Shown: positions 26,473 to 36,503, counted from the first letter of the stretch. The stretch: 64,000 bases of DNA from Gemmatimonadota bacterium (GCA_021413975.1 JAIOPJ010000021.1:124001-188000), one strand, 5' to 3'. Notes: generated by a model not told the origin, from the sequence alone. Translations and numbers: made by a program.

Positions 26473-28102
26473 AGGGCGGGATCACGTAGGGCCCGAGATG
26501 CGGCCCGGGGTTCTGCCACGCCGCCCGCAACGCCATCGCGAGCGTGGTCCGCGTGTCCTCGGGGTAGACGATCGCGTCGATGAAGCCACGCGCGCCGGCG
26601 TACCGGGCATCGAGCTGATGTTCGTAGTCCTCGCGCATCTCGGCCATCGAGTCGCGCACCGCGTCGCTCGGGTCGCGACCCGAGACCTTCGCGGCGGTGA
26701 TCGCGGCACCGTGCACGGCGGCGACGGCGGCCTCCCCCTCCATGACCGCCATGCGGCCCGTCGGCCAGGAGAAGATGAAATCGGGGTCGAAGCCCTGCCC
26801 CGCCATCGCGTAGTAGCCCGCACCCGAGGCGTGATTCACCGTGAGCACGAGCTTGGGCACGGTGGCGGTGGCCATCGCCTCCACCCAGCGCGCACCGGCG
26901 CGGATGATCCCCTCGTGCTCCGCCTCCTTGCCGACCATGAAGCCCGAGACGTCCTGCACGAAGAGCAGCGGGATCCCCTCGCGGTCGCACCGGTCGATGA
27001 AGAACGCGACCTTCTCCGCGCTCTCCGCATAGATGATCCCGCCGAAGCGCGGCTGTTCGCCCGCGCGCCCCTTGATCAGGCCGCGCGCGTTGGCGATGAC
27101 CCCCACCGGGATCCCTTCGATCCGCGCGTCGCCGCAGATCAGCTCCCTGGCGAGGTTCGGCTGGAACTCGTCGAGCGACCCGCCGTCGAGCACGGCGCGC
27201 AGCACCGCATGCATGTCGTACGACATGCGATGGTCGGCCGGGAGGATGTCATAGAGCGTCTCGGGCTCGGCGCCCGGCGGCCGGTCGGCGTCATGCGGCG
27301 CCAGGCGCACGGGCGGCGCGAGCCGCGACACGAGGTCGCGCACCTTGGCGAGGCAGGCCTGATCGTCCTCGAGCGCGTAGTGCGCCACGCCGCTCACCTC
27401 GGTATGCATCGTCGCACCGCCGAGCGTCTCGCCGTCGACCGTCTGCCCGGTCGCGCCCTTGACGAGGTTCGGGCCGCCGAGGCCCATGAACGAGGTGCCC
27501 TTCACCATGAGGATCACGTCGCTCAGTGCCGGCAGGTAGGCGCCGCCGGCGACGCACTGTCCCATGACGGCCGCGATCTGCGGGATGCGCAGGTAGCGGC
27601 GCATGAGCGAGTTGTAGTAGAAGATCCGCGCCGCGCCGTACTGGCCGGGGAACACGCCCCCCTGATAGGGCAGGTTCACGCCCGCCGAATCGACCAGGTA
27701 GAGGATCGGGATGCGGCACCGCATCGCGCATTCCTGAGCGCGCAGGATCTTGGGGATCGTCTCGGGCCACCAGGAGCCGGCCTTCACCGTGGCATCGTTG
27801 GCCACCACGACGCACTCGCGGCCGTTCACCTGGATGATGCCGGTGATCACACCGGCCGCCGGCGCCTCTCCCTCGTACAGGTCATGCGCGACGAGGAGAC
27901 CGAACTCGAGGAAATGCGATCCCGGGTCCTTGAGCGCGGCGACGCGCTCGCGCGCGGTGAGCTTCCCCTGGGCGTGCTGCTTGGCGATGCGGTCGGGGCC
28001 ACCACCGAGGCGGAGCCGCTGCTCGAGTTCACGGGAGGCCGTCGAGAGCGCCCGCAAGCGGCCCTTCTCGGCGTTGGCCTCCTCCCCAGCCGCGCGCGCC
28101 AC
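26447..28102 (-). CDS. Acyl-CoA carboxylase, carboxyltransferase (beta) subunit
   Basis: The GTG start gives 551 residues. Both crotonase-like halves of the carboxyltransferase are present: N-terminal KLTARERVAALKDPG, LVDSAGVNLPYQGG and MGQCVAGGAYLPALSD, then C-terminal LFVQDVSGFMVGKEAEHEGI and NHASGAGYYAMAGQGFDPD. It resembles methylcrotonyl-CoA carboxylase beta as much as propionyl-CoA carboxylase. The B12-binding mutase subunit 2 bp upstream argues for propionyl-CoA to methylmalonyl-CoA. The biotin carboxylase/carrier subunit is not in the window. Confidence 0.88.
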   Translation of the reverse strand: MARAAGEEANAEKGRLRALSTASRELEQRLRLGGGPDRIAKQHAQGKLTARERVAALKDPGSHFLEFGLLVAHDLYEGEAPAAGVITGIIQVNGRECVVVANDATVKAGSWWPETIPKILRAQECAMRCRIPILYLVDSAGVNLPYQGGVFPGQYGAARIFYYNSLMRRYLRIPQIAAVMGQCVAGGAYLPALSDVILMVKGTSFMGLGGPNLVKGATGQTVDGETLGGATMHTEVSGVAHYALEDDQACLAKVRDLVSRLAPPVRLAPHDADRPPGAEPETLYDILPADHRMSYDMHAVLRAVLDGGSLDEFQPNLARELICGDARIEGIPVGVIANARGLIKGRAGEQPRFGGIIYAESAEKVAFFIDRCDREGIPLLFVQDVSGFMVGKEAEHEGIIRAGARWVEAMATATVPKLVLTVNHASGAGYYAMAGQGFDPDFIFSWPTGRMAVMEGEAAVAAVHGAAITAAKVSGRDPSDAVRDSMAEMREDYEHQLDARYAGARGFIDAIVYPEDTRTTLAMALRAAWQNPGPHLGPYVIPPFNVPVARP

Positions 28103-28104
28103 CC

Positions 28105-28515
28105 TCAGGCTTCCTGATGCCGCGCGGCGAACCAGTCCCGGATGTAGTCCACGAGCGCCGACGTGGGCGTCCCCGGGCCGAAGAGCTTGCCGACGCCCTG
28201 GGCCTCGAGCGCCTCCATGTCCTCCTTGGGGATGATGCCGCCACCCGTGATGAGGATGTCCTCGCGCCCCTGCTCGGCGAGGAGCGTCCGCACACGGGGG
28301 AAGAGCGTCATGTGCGCGCCGGAGAGGATCGACAGGCCGACCACGTCCACGTCCTCCTGCACCGCCGCGGTGGCGATCATCTCGGGCGTCTGGTGCAGGC
28401 CGGTGTAGATGACCTCCATGCCGGCGTCGCGCAGGGAGGCGGCGACGACCTTCGCACCGCGATCGTGGCCGTCGAGGCCGGGCTTCGCAACGAGGACTCG
28501 GATGGGGCGTGTCAT
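28105..28515 (-). CDS. Methylmalonyl-CoA mutase small (B12-binding) subunit
   Basis: The 136-residue protein is a stand-alone cobalamin-binding domain: [12 protein letters not shown] contains the D15-x-H17-x-x-G20 motif whose histidine ligates cobalt. [13 protein letters not shown] and ITGGGIIP follow as in mutase C-terminal domains. It should pair with the separate large subunit at 31072-32766, giving a two-chain mutase as found in archaea and several bacterial phyla. It directly precedes the carboxylase beta subunit. Confidence 0.92.
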   Translation of the reverse strand: MTRPIRVLVAKPGLDGHDRGAKVVAASLRDAGMEVIYTGLHQTPEMIATAAVQEDVDVVGLSILSGAHMTLFPRVRTLLAEQGREDILITGGGIIPKEDMEALEAQGVGKLFGPGTPTSALVDYIRDWFAARHQEA

Positions 28516-28545
28516 GGAGGGAATTCTACCTGCGTGCGGTCGCGT

Positions 28546-30243
28546 CTACCAGCGCATGAGCGAGGCCCGGCCGGACCCGGAGCGCGCGTGCGCCACGTCC
28601 CGCGGCTCGGCCCACGCGACCGCGGTGCGGTCCGCCACGCTGAATCGGAGCGCGATCCCGCTGCCGCCCGGCTCCGGATTCACCGGGAATCCGATGTCGA
28701 CCCGGTAGACCCGCTTGCCCCCCGAGGGGAACGCGCCCAGCAGCGAGAAGCCCGCCGAGCTGCGCACCGGGGAGTCGGCACCGTACGGCGCATCGCCGGC
28801 CCACAACCGCCCCGCGTCGACGAACGCCGCGATCGCGACGTCGGCGCGGCGCGGGAACCAGGGCGTGAGCATCCGCTCCTCCACCCGGATCACGGCGCGC
28901 TGCCCTCCAGCGGCCCGCGATCCCGGGAAGCCGATGAGGCCACCGTCCTCGTCCCGCAATGAGAGCTGTGCGGGGAAGACGAGTCGGTGCATGCTCGCGG
29001 CGGAGAGACTGATCACGCGCGTGCGCTTCTCCGAGGCGATGATGTGCCACGAGAGCCGCGAGCTCGCGACCACGCCCTCCCACGGGCCCGCCGCCCTCAG
29101 CGCCGGCCGCGCCTCGGCGCGCATGCTCAGCGACGCGAAGGACCGCGCATGCCCCATGCCGACGTACAGGTCGCCGGCCACGAGCATGTCGCGCGTGCGA
29201 CGCGCCTGGAAGAGGCTCGGGGCGAGCAGGACGCCGAGCTGCACGCCCGACGCCACGTCCTGCGCGGCGCGGAGCGCGTCGTACCGCTCCACGCGCTCGA
29301 ATCGCAGTGCGCGCAGTCCACCGAGGACGGCCACGCGACTCACCCCGTAGTCCTGGTAGCGGCCCGCGAGCACCGTGTCGCCGGTCGCGATGAGTCCGGA
29401 GTCGGAGACGATCCGCACCTGATCGTCGGTGCGCACGTCGGCCCCCAGGAACATCAGCCCCACGAGACCCAACCCGCGCTCGGGCCGGTATCGGCCCAGG
29501 CGCCTGACCCAGCCCACGTCATAGGCCGAGCGCCGCAGCCGCACGGCGCCCTTGTCGCCGACCGGCCTGAGCAGCGTCGCATAGGCGACCTCGTGCGTGA
29601 ACTCCGCCTGCGCGGCATAGCGCTGCACGTCCGTGAGGAAGAGCTGCGAGATGCCGCCGACCGCGAGACCGCCGAGCGGCCGACGTTCGAGTTGGAGCGT
29701 GGCCACGGCAGGACGGCCTAACACGCCGTACTGCGCGAGACTCACCCCCACGCCCGGCCGGTAGACGCCCCCACGCTCCACCAGCGCGACGGCCGAGAGG
29801 CCGCGTCCCCGGTAGTCCAGCGTCCCGAACCTGAGCACGTCCACATGCGTCGCCGAGACCCGGCCGCTGACGACCCACGCGAACTCGCCGACCACGTCCA
29901 CGCGGATGCGCACACGCCCGGGGCCGTCGGAGAATGCCGTGACCTTCGCCGATGCGATGAACGGCTGCAACCGCAGCATGCGCTCGGACTCGCGCCGCTC
30001 TCGTTCGGTGCACGGCGCTCCCTTGGTCAGCCGCACATAGGCGAGGATCGGAGCCGTGTGGAACTCGTCGCTCTCGGTCGCGACCACCGAATCGCCGGGG
30101 TCCGTCGCTCGCTCCACGGTCTGACGCAAGGTCGGCGTGAACCGCTGCACGTCGATCCGCGTCACCAGCTCACCCGCGCACGCGACGGCGGCGAGGGCCG
30201 GTGCGACGACGGCGGGCGGGTGGTGCAGTGCGATCGGCGTCAT
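28546..30243 (-). CDS. Omp85/BamA-like outer membrane beta-barrel protein
   Basis: The 565-residue protein has a hydrophobic N-terminus (signal, cleavage near ACA-G). One POTRA-like segment follows (about 70-120; ERMLRLQPFIASAKV then RVRIRVDVVGE). A long stretch of alternating polar/apolar strands rich in Gly, Arg and Tyr ends the protein, with late repeats such as DVAIAAFVDAGRLW and YRVDIGFPVN. This is the pattern of Omp85/surface-antigen (D15) or patatin-associated barrels. Role unknown; not BamA itself, because only one POTRA domain is evident. Confidence 0.6.
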   Translation of the reverse strand: MTPIALHHPPAVVAPALAAVACAGELVTRIDVQRFTPTLRQTVERATDPGDSVVATESDEFHTAPILAYVRLTKGAPCTERERRESERMLRLQPFIASAKVTAFSDGPGRVRIRVDVVGEFAWVVSGRVSATHVDVLRFGTLDYRGRGLSAVALVERGGVYRPGVGVSLAQYGVLGRPAVATLQLERRPLGGLAVGGISQLFLTDVQRYAAQAEFTHEVAYATLLRPVGDKGAVRLRRSAYDVGWVRRLGRYRPERGLGLVGLMFLGADVRTDDQVRIVSDSGLIATGDTVLAGRYQDYGVSRVAVLGGLRALRFERVERYDALRAAQDVASGVQLGVLLAPSLFQARRTRDMLVAGDLYVGMGHARSFASLSMRAEARPALRAAGPWEGVVASSRLSWHIIASEKRTRVISLSAASMHRLVFPAQLSLRDEDGGLIGFPGSRAAGGQRAVIRVEERMLTPWFPRRADVAIAAFVDAGRLWAGDAPYGADSPVRSSAGFSLLGAFPSGGKRVYRVDIGFPVNPEPGGSGIALRFSVADRTAVAWAEPRDVAHARSGSGRASLMRW

Positions 30244-30288
30244 GGGCGTGAGGGAAAGCTATGGGCGCCCGCGCCGAAGCGAAGAGGA

Positions 30289-31041
30289 TTACTCCTTTCG
30301 TGCGATGAGCATCATCTCGCTCGACCGTCGCGTGAGCGGCCGGTCATCGAACGAGTCCCACGCCTGCTCGACGACGAGGCCCGCGTCGAGCATGAGCTCG
30401 GCGAGCCGCGAGGCGGTGTAGAGCCGGATGCGATGCTCGCGATGCTCGGTCTTCCGCCGCCCCTGCCAGGTCGACTTGATCGTGAGGAATCCGGTGAGCG
30501 GGTCGAACTCCCGGTCCTGCGCGATGATCGTGCCGTCCTTGGTGGTCCACCAGTCGCTCGGCAGGAACCTCGCCATCACGCCGTCGCGGCTCCCGCCCTG
30601 CCACACGAGCAGGGCGCCCGGTTTGAGCACGCGCGCGAACTCCCGGATCACCTTCGCGTCGTCGCGTGCGTCCACGAAGAAGCCGAAGCTCGTGAAGAGA
30701 TTCAGGACCGCGTCGAACCGGCCGGTCCAGCTGGCGGGCAGCCTGCGCATGTCCCCGCGCCGGTACCGGAGCGTGCGCGCCGTGCCGCGCGCCTTGGCGA
30801 TGTCGATCAGGTGCGCCGAGAGATCGAGCCCGTCCACGTCATAGCCGGCCTCGGCGAGCAGGTGCGCATGCCGTCCCTGCCCGCAGGGCACGTCGAGGAT
30901 GCGCGCGCCCGACTCGAGCTGCAGCAGCTCGATCAGCCGGGCGACCTGCCGGCGGTCGGAGACGAGGTCGAAGAGCGGCTCGTACTCGCGCACATAGCCT
31001 TCGTCGAAATAACGGACCCACCAGTCGGGTTCGGCGCTCAC
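30289..31041 (-). CDS. SAM-dependent class I methyltransferase
   Basis: The GTG start gives 250 residues with the methyltransferase core: ARILDVPCGQGRHAHLLA (SAM-binding motif I, about 46-63), DVDGLDLS (motif II), RRGDMRRLP, and FDAVLNLFTSFGFF (motif IV). The C-terminal strands are those of the ubiE/type-11 group. Substrate unknown. It lies between the mutase operon and the Omp85-like gene on the same strand. Confidence 0.85.
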   Translation of the reverse strand: MSAEPDWWVRYFDEGYVREYEPLFDLVSDRRQVARLIELLQLESGARILDVPCGQGRHAHLLAEAGYDVDGLDLSAHLIDIAKARGTARTLRYRRGDMRRLPASWTGRFDAVLNLFTSFGFFVDARDDAKVIREFARVLKPGALLVWQGGSRDGVMARFLPSDWWTTKDGTIIAQDREFDPLTGFLTIKSTWQGRRKTEHREHRIRLYTASRLAELMLDAGLVVEQAWDSFDDRPLTRRSSEMMLIARKE

Positions 31042-31071
31042 GAAGGCTCGCGTTGGAGATGAGGGGACGGC

Positions 31072-32766
31072 CTAGAAGAAGACCGGTTCCCTGTAGGCTC
31101 CGAACACCGATTCGAGCGCGGCGCGGATCTCGTAGAGCGTGCAGTAGCTGCGCGCGCACTCGAGGATGAAGGGCACGACGTTCTCCTTGCCGCGCGCGGC
31201 CTGGCGCAACCGCTCGATGTTCGCCGTGCACCTGGCGTCGTCGCGCGTGGTGCGGAGCCTGGCCAGCGCGGCGGCCTGGTCCTTCGCCGCCTGCTCGTCG
31301 AACTGGAGCAGCGGGATCGTGAGTTCCGTCTCGTCCGTCACGAACGAGTTGACGCCCACGATCAACCGGCGATGCTGCTCGATCTCCCACTGCTGGCGCG
31401 CGGCGGCCTCGGCGATCTTGCGCTGGAACCAGCCGTTCTCGAGGCCGCGCACCACCCCGCCCTCCTCCTCGATCTGCCGGAAGAGCTCCTCGGCCTGCCG
31501 CTCCATCTGGTCGGTGAGCTGCTCCACGTAGTACGACCCGCCGAGCGGGTCGATCACGTTGGGCACGCCGGTCTCGAAGGCGAGCACCTGCTGGGTGCGC
31601 AGCGCGACCTCCACCGCATGCTCGGTCGGCAGCGCGAGCGTCTCGTCCATGGAGTTCGTGTGCAGCGACTGCGTGCCGCCCAGCACCGCGGCCATCGCCT
31701 GGTAGGCGACGCGCACCACGTTGTTCATGGGCTGCTGCGCGGTGAGCGTCACGCCGGCGGTCTGCGAGTGGAAGCGCATGATGAGCGAGCGCGGACTCTT
31801 GGCCCCGTACCGCTCCTTCAGGTGGCGCGCCCAGATGCGACGCGCCGCGCGCATCTTGGCGATCTCCTCGAAGAAGTCGTTGTGCACGTCCCAGAAGAAC
31901 GAGAGTCGCGGCGCGAAGTCGTCCACGTCGAGGCCGCGGGCGATCCCCCGCTCCACGTAGGTGAACCCGTCGGCGAGGGTGAAGGCGAGCTCCTGCGCCG
32001 CCGTCGCGCCCGCTTCGCGGATGTGGTAGCCGCTGATCGAGACCGTGTTCCACTGCGGCACATGCTCGGCGCCGTACTCGAACATGTCGACGATCAACCG
32101 CAGCGCCGGCTCGATCGGGAAGCACCAGGCATGCTGCGCCATGTACTCCTTGAGGATGTCGTTCTGGACCGTCCCCCGGAGCTGCGCCGGCTTCACGCCC
32201 TGCTTCTCCGCCGCCGCGATGTAGAAGCACCAGAGGATGATCGCGGGGCCGTTGATCGTCATCGACGTCGACACCTGGTCGAGCGGGATCCCCTCGAACA
32301 GCGCCTCCATGTCCGCCAGCGAGCTGATCGCGACGCCGCACTTGCCCACTTCGCCCTCGGAGCGCGCATGGTCGGAGTCGTAGCCCATGAGCGTGGGGAA
32401 GTCGAACGCGACCGAGAGGCCGGTGGTCCCGTTCTTCAGCAGGAACTTGTAGCGCTCGTTGGTCTCCTTGGCCGACCCGAAGCCGGCGAACTGGCGCATC
32501 GTCCAGAGCTTGCCGCGATACCCCGTCGGGTGGATGCCGCGCGTGAAGGGGAACACGCCGGGTACCTCGAAGGCCGTGCCCGCCGATCCTTCCAGATCGA
32601 GCGCCGTGTAGAGCGGCGCGACCTCGGACTCGGAGTTCGTGTACGCGGTGTCGCGCTTCTCGCCCTTGTCGTAGCGCGCGCGCCAGGCGTCCACCTCGGC
32701 CCGGAGCTGCTCGAGCTCCTGCTGCATGGCGGCGACGGTCGGATCGAGATCGGGGACAGAGGTCAT
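31072..32766 (-). CDS. Methylmalonyl-CoA mutase-type large subunit
   Basis: From the ATG at 32766 the product is 564 residues and covers only the N-terminal substrate domain of acyl-CoA mutases: [61 protein letters not shown], and [17 protein letters not shown]. The B12 domain is encoded separately at 28105. F93 replaces the tyrosine of RQYAGF typical of methylmalonyl-CoA mutase, as in isobutyryl-CoA mutase-like proteins, so substrate is not certain. It overlaps meaB by 4 nt, which supports a B12 acyl-CoA mutase needing a G-protein chaperone. The upstream open frame to 32904 is out-of-frame shadow of meaB. Confidence 0.9.
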   Translation of the reverse strand: MTSVPDLDPTVAAMQQELEQLRAEVDAWRARYDKGEKRDTAYTNSESEVAPLYTALDLEGSAGTAFEVPGVFPFTRGIHPTGYRGKLWTMRQFAGFGSAKETNERYKFLLKNGTTGLSVAFDFPTLMGYDSDHARSEGEVGKCGVAISSLADMEALFEGIPLDQVSTSMTINGPAIILWCFYIAAAEKQGVKPAQLRGTVQNDILKEYMAQHAWCFPIEPALRLIVDMFEYGAEHVPQWNTVSISGYHIREAGATAAQELAFTLADGFTYVERGIARGLDVDDFAPRLSFFWDVHNDFFEEIAKMRAARRIWARHLKERYGAKSPRSLIMRFHSQTAGVTLTAQQPMNNVVRVAYQAMAAVLGGTQSLHTNSMDETLALPTEHAVEVALRTQQVLAFETGVPNVIDPLGGSYYVEQLTDQMERQAEELFRQIEEEGGVVRGLENGWFQRKIAEAAARQQWEIEQHRRLIVGVNSFVTDETELTIPLLQFDEQAAKDQAAALARLRTTRDDARCTANIERLRQAARGKENVVPFILECARSYCTLYEIRAALESVFGAYREPVFF

Positions 32767-33863
32767 GGGGCGTTCCCGGTGAGGGTACCGGCCGCTACGC
32801 TCCGCACGAGCAGCGCTTGGGCCACGGCCAACGGCGTCAACTCGCCACGCTCGAGCGCGGGGAGCTGCGACTCCAACCAGTCCAGCGTGGACGCGTCGCG
32901 CCACAAGCGGCGACGCACCCGGTACTCGACCGCATCGATCACCCGCTCGCGGAGCCTCGTACGGCGCCGCGCCTGGAGCATCCCGCTCCGCTCAAGATAC
33001 GCGAAGTGGCGGTCGAGCGATGAGAGGAACTCCGGCACCCCTTCGCCCGTGGCGCCCACCGTCCGCAGCACCGGAGGGGTCCACGACTCGTCGTCGTCGC
33101 GCGCGGCCGCCTCGCGGGCGATCCGCTTGGGATTCAGGTGCTTGAGGTCCACGCCATGATGCGCCGGCACGTCCTTGAGCGTCGCGCCGTTGCGCAGGCC
33201 GAGCATGAGCTCGATGTCGTTGCGCAGACGGTCGGCGCCGGGCCGGTCGGCCTTGTTCACGACGAACAGGTCGGCGATCTCCATCACCCCGGCCTTGAGC
33301 GTCTGGATCGAGTCGCCCGACTCGGGCACCAGCACCACCGCGCTCGTGTCGGCGAGCCGCGCGATGTCGAGTTCGCTCTGCCCCACCCCGACCGTCTCCA
33401 CGAGGATGCGGTCCACTCCGAAGGCGTCGAGCACGTCGCACACCTCGCGCGTGGTCGAGGCGAGCCCGCCGAGCGAGCCGCGCGTCGCCATCGAGCGGAT
33501 GAAGACGTTGGGATGCAGCGCGACGCGCTCCATACGCACGCGGTCGCCGAGCAAGGCCCCACCGGTGAACGGCGAGGTCGGATCGACGGCCACGATGCCG
33601 ACGCTCAGGCCGGCGCCGAGATACGACTCGGCGAGCAGCGTCGTGAGGGTCGACTTGCCGGCGCCCGGCGGCCCCGTGATCCCCACACGCCGCGCGCGCC
33701 CCAGCACCGGGTGACAGGCGGCGAGCAGCTGCTCGCTCCCGTCGCGATGATTCTCGACGATGCTCACCGCCCGCGCGAGCGCGGCCTTCTTGCCCGCCGA
33801 GAAGTCCACGAGCAGCGCCTGCAGCGCCGCGGGCGCATCGGCCGTCAGCGTCACCCGGCTCAT
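32763..33863 (-). CDS. meaB: Methylmalonyl-CoA mutase-associated GTPase MeaB
   Basis: The 366-residue G3E P-loop GTPase has Walker A GPPGAGKS (64-71), VDPTSPFTGGALLGDRVRM (switch region), ETVGVGQSELDIA (Walker B area) and the NKAD base-specificity motif. These are diagnostic for MeaB/ArgK, which loads and protects the cobalamin of acyl-CoA mutases. It is the penultimate gene of the aspS operon and overlaps both neighbours by 4 nt. Confidence 0.95.
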   Translation of the reverse strand: MSRVTLTADAPAALQALLVDFSAGKKAALARAVSIVENHRDGSEQLLAACHPVLGRARRVGITGPPGAGKSTLTTLLAESYLGAGLSVGIVAVDPTSPFTGGALLGDRVRMERVALHPNVFIRSMATRGSLGGLASTTREVCDVLDAFGVDRILVETVGVGQSELDIARLADTSAVVLVPESGDSIQTLKAGVMEIADLFVVNKADRPGADRLRNDIELMLGLRNGATLKDVPAHHGVDLKHLNPKRIAREAAARDDDESWTPPVLRTVGATGEGVPEFLSSLDRHFAYLERSGMLQARRRTRLRERVIDAVEYRVRRRLWRDASTLDWLESQLPALERGELTPLAVAQALLVRSVAAGTLTGNAP

Positions 33864-34825
33864 CGCTCCCCCGCCGCGACGTCGTCATGCTCGTCGTTGA
33901 TGTCGCCCACGAACTCCTCCACGAGATCCTCGAGCGTGACCAGGCCGAGCGTCTCGCCGGCGGCACCGCGCACGATCGCGAGATGGCGCCGGTCGCGCAA
34001 CATCCGGCCCATCAGGGCGTGGCAGGGTTCCTCGGGGGTCGCGACCGCCACGCGCCGGAGGGAACGCAGCGGGGACTCCGGCTGCGCGATCACGTCCCAT
34101 GACGTCAGCATGCCCTGGATGTGATCGAGCGTGCGCTCGTACACCGGCACCCGGCTGAACTTGGACTGCGAGACCACGCGCGCCACCTCGTCCGGCGGTG
34201 CCCCCTGCTCGATCGCCACGATGTCGGCGCGCGGGGTCATCACCTCGCGCACCCGCTTGGTGCCGAACTCCACGACCCCGCGGATGATCGCCCGCTCGCC
34301 GGCCACGCCGAACCCCTCGACCTCGCCTTCGCGCAGGAGGTCCTGGAGCGACTCCGCCGCCGTCGGCGCTATGGCCGCGGCGGTCCCGCGCCACCGGTCC
34401 ACGACCCGCGACGCGATCGCGGCGAGGGGCGCGTTGAGTCGCTCGACGGCCCGCAGCGGCGGGAGCAGGACCGGGAGTGTCTCCGCCGGCCACCGCCGCG
34501 CGATCGCGCGCGGGAGCAACTGCCCGAAGACGAGCAGGAGCGCCACGGCGAAGAGCAACGCGCGCGCCAGCCCTGCCGGCTCGTCCCCCACCTGCAGGCC
34601 GAGCACGGCCCCGAGTGCGAAGACGGTGCCCGCGATGCCGGTGCCGGCGGCGAGGAGCAACCGCTGCGGCCGTTCGAGATAGAGCGCGGCCGTGCCGGCT
34701 CCCGCGAGGCGCCGCTCCGCCCAGTGACGCAGCCAGATGCGACTCACGCTGCGCAGCGCCGTCGCCGCGCCGGTGAGGACGCCGACGACCCCCACGAGGA
34801 GCATCGTGAGCACGAACGAACTCAT
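33860..34825 (-). CDS. CNNM/CBS-domain membrane protein (CorC/TlyC family), copy 2
   Basis: The 321-residue protein has an N-terminal membrane part (helices about 5-22, 55-77, 85-105). Two CBS domains follow, with the family marker VREVMTPRADIVAIE, SKFSRVPVYERTLDHIQG and LGLVTLEDLVEEFVGDINDEHD. The C-terminal CorC_HlyC domain seen in its upstream neighbour is missing. Family members act in magnesium/cobalt efflux or ion homeostasis. It sits between its paralogue and meaB with 4-nt overlaps on both sides. Confidence 0.85.
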   Translation of the reverse strand: MSSFVLTMLLVGVVGVLTGAATALRSVSRIWLRHWAERRLAGAGTAALYLERPQRLLLAAGTGIAGTVFALGAVLGLQVGDEPAGLARALLFAVALLLVFGQLLPRAIARRWPAETLPVLLPPLRAVERLNAPLAAIASRVVDRWRGTAAAIAPTAAESLQDLLREGEVEGFGVAGERAIIRGVVEFGTKRVREVMTPRADIVAIEQGAPPDEVARVVSQSKFSRVPVYERTLDHIQGMLTSWDVIAQPESPLRSLRRVAVATPEEPCHALMGRMLRDRRHLAIVRGAAGETLGLVTLEDLVEEFVGDINDEHDDVAAGER

Positions 34826-36072
34826 GCGCCCTCCCCGCTCGCCGGCACCGCGCCGAGCGGCTCGAGATACACCCGCTCGATGCGCCGGCGCACCACGCGC
34901 TCGACCACGAGCCGATGGCTCCCGATCACGAGGGTCTCGCCGTTGCGCGGCACCCGCCCGAGCAGGTCCATCACGAGGCCGCCGATCGTGGTCACGTCGC
35001 CGCGCCGCACGTCCTCGCCGGTGAGCTCGGAGAGGGCGTCGAGCGTCACGTTCGACGCGAGCCAGAGCCGCCCGCCTTCGGCGCGCTCGACGTCGGGGCG
35101 CTCCACGTCGCCCTCGTCGCGGATGTCGCCGACGATGAGTTCGAGCACGTCCTCGAGCGTCACGAGGCCGGCGGTGCCACCGAACTCGTCCACCACGACC
35201 GCCAGGTGATTCCGCGTGGCGCGGAAATCACGCAACTGCATCTCGACGTTCTTCGACGCCGGGATGAAGAGCGCCGGCCGCACGAGCGCCTGCCACCCGC
35301 CCTGGGGCTCCTCGTCCGAGAGCAGCGCCGAGAGCAGGTCCTTGGCGTAGAGCACGCCCACGACCTCGTCGAGCGTCCCGTCGAACACCACGAGCCGCGC
35401 ATGCTGGGCGCTGCGCACCTTGTCCGCGACCTCGGACCAGGGCGTCTCCTTCTCGATGCCGACGATGTCCACGCGCGGGACCATGATCTCGTGCACGCGC
35501 GTGTCGCCGAGCGAGAAGACGCCATGCAGCATCACCTCGCCGGCACCCTCCACCTCGGTCTCGGCGGCCACGACCTCGCGGAAACGCTCGACGGCGTCCT
35601 CCCGGTCATCCTCGTCCGGCGGCGGCGGGGGCAGGATCGTGTGGAGCACGCGTTCGCCCCACGCGCTCAACGCGACGATCGGCCCGCTGACCATCTCCAC
35701 GAGCCCCACCACCGACAGCACCCGCAGGATCCCGTTCGCGCCGGCCGCGTCCCCGGCCGCGCGGGCGATCGACTCCGAGAGCACCACCAGCGCGATCCCC
35801 GCGAGCACGATCACCGGCGCGAGCCAGGGGGTGGGGATCGAGTGGCTGTTGAGCAGCGCGATCGAGGTCGCGGCGCCGGCGAGCAGTTGCGCGATGATGC
35901 GACCGAACGCGAGGGCCCGGTGCACGCGCTCCCGCCGCGCGAGCAACGCGCGCACGCGCGCGTCTGACGGCGGCTCCTCCTCGTCGAGTCCCAGGAGGGC
36001 GCCATCCGCGAAGACGCAGAGCGCGGCCACGAGGGCCGCAGCCAATGCGAAGAGCGCCGAGGCGAGCGTCAC
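34822..36072 (-). CDS. CNNM/CBS-domain membrane protein (CorC/TlyC family), copy 1
   Basis: The GTG at 36072 overlaps the ybeY stop by 4 nt (GTGA), like its neighbours, so it is preferred over the longer frame to 36114; the product is 416 residues. The protein has three to four transmembrane helices, a CBS pair (VHEIMVPRVDIVGIE, ARLVVFDGTLDEVVGVLYAKDLL, GGTAGLVTLEDVLELIVGDI) and a C-terminal CorC_HlyC domain (about 335-405). Probable divalent-cation transport or regulation at the inner membrane. ybeY next to such genes is a widespread arrangement. Confidence 0.88.
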   Translation of the reverse strand: MTLASALFALAAALVAALCVFADGALLGLDEEEPPSDARVRALLARRERVHRALAFGRIIAQLLAGAATSIALLNSHSIPTPWLAPVIVLAGIALVVLSESIARAAGDAAGANGILRVLSVVGLVEMVSGPIVALSAWGERVLHTILPPPPPDEDDREDAVERFREVVAAETEVEGAGEVMLHGVFSLGDTRVHEIMVPRVDIVGIEKETPWSEVADKVRSAQHARLVVFDGTLDEVVGVLYAKDLLSALLSDEEPQGGWQALVRPALFIPASKNVEMQLRDFRATRNHLAVVVDEFGGTAGLVTLEDVLELIVGDIRDEGDVERPDVERAEGGRLWLASNVTLDALSELTGEDVRRGDVTTIGGLVMDLLGRVPRNGETLVIGSHRLVVERVVRRRIERVYLEPLGAVPASGEGA

Positions 36073-36503
36073 GCCTCGAGGGCCCGGGCGAGGAGCCGTT
36101 CCTGCCGCTTCCACATCGGCGACGCGGTGCGCCTGTCGCCCTCGGGATGCTCATGACCGAGCACGTGGAGCGTGCCGTGCACGACGAGGCGCATGAGCTC
36201 CTCGCGCACCGGCACCCCGTGGCGCTTCGCGTTGGCCGACGCGACCTCGGGGCAGATGTAGACGTCGCCGATCACCGCGCCGGCGGGATCGCGGAAGCCG
36301 AACGAGATCACGTCCGTCGCTCCCGCGTGCGCGAGGTGCCGCTTGTTGATCGCGGCGATGCGACGACGGGACACGAGCGTCACCGAGAGCAGCGCCGTGC
36401 GCGCCTTCTCTGCACGCAGCACCAGCTCGGCGACGCGGACGAGTCGCGCGAGCGCGACCGGGCTGCGCACCCCCTCGGTCTGGACCGCGACGGCCGCGCT
36501 CAC
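36069..36503 (-). CDS. ybeY: Endoribonuclease YbeY (16S rRNA 3'-end maturation)
   Basis: The GTG start at 36503 gives 144 residues. The zinc site is H109-GTL-H113 with H119 in HGTLHVLGHEHPEG, and ATDVISFGF plus IGDVYICPE complete the UPF0054 signature. It is a metallo-RNase for rRNA maturation and ribosome quality control. It follows phoH and precedes a CorC-like gene, the classic phoH-ybeY-corC order, with 4-nt overlaps on both sides. Confidence 0.95.
   Translation of the reverse strand: MSAAVAVQTEGVRSPVALARLVRVAELVLRAEKARTALLSVTLVSRRRIAAINKRHLAHAGATDVISFGFRDPAGAVIGDVYICPEVASANAKRHGVPVREELMRLVVHGTLHVLGHEHPEGDRRTASPMWKRQERLLARALEA

Noticed and set aside
34822-36114. ATG start at 36114 for the first CNNM/CBS protein
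   Set aside because: It would overlap ybeY by 46 bp; the GTG at 36072 matches the 4-nt overlap rule of all neighbouring junctions.
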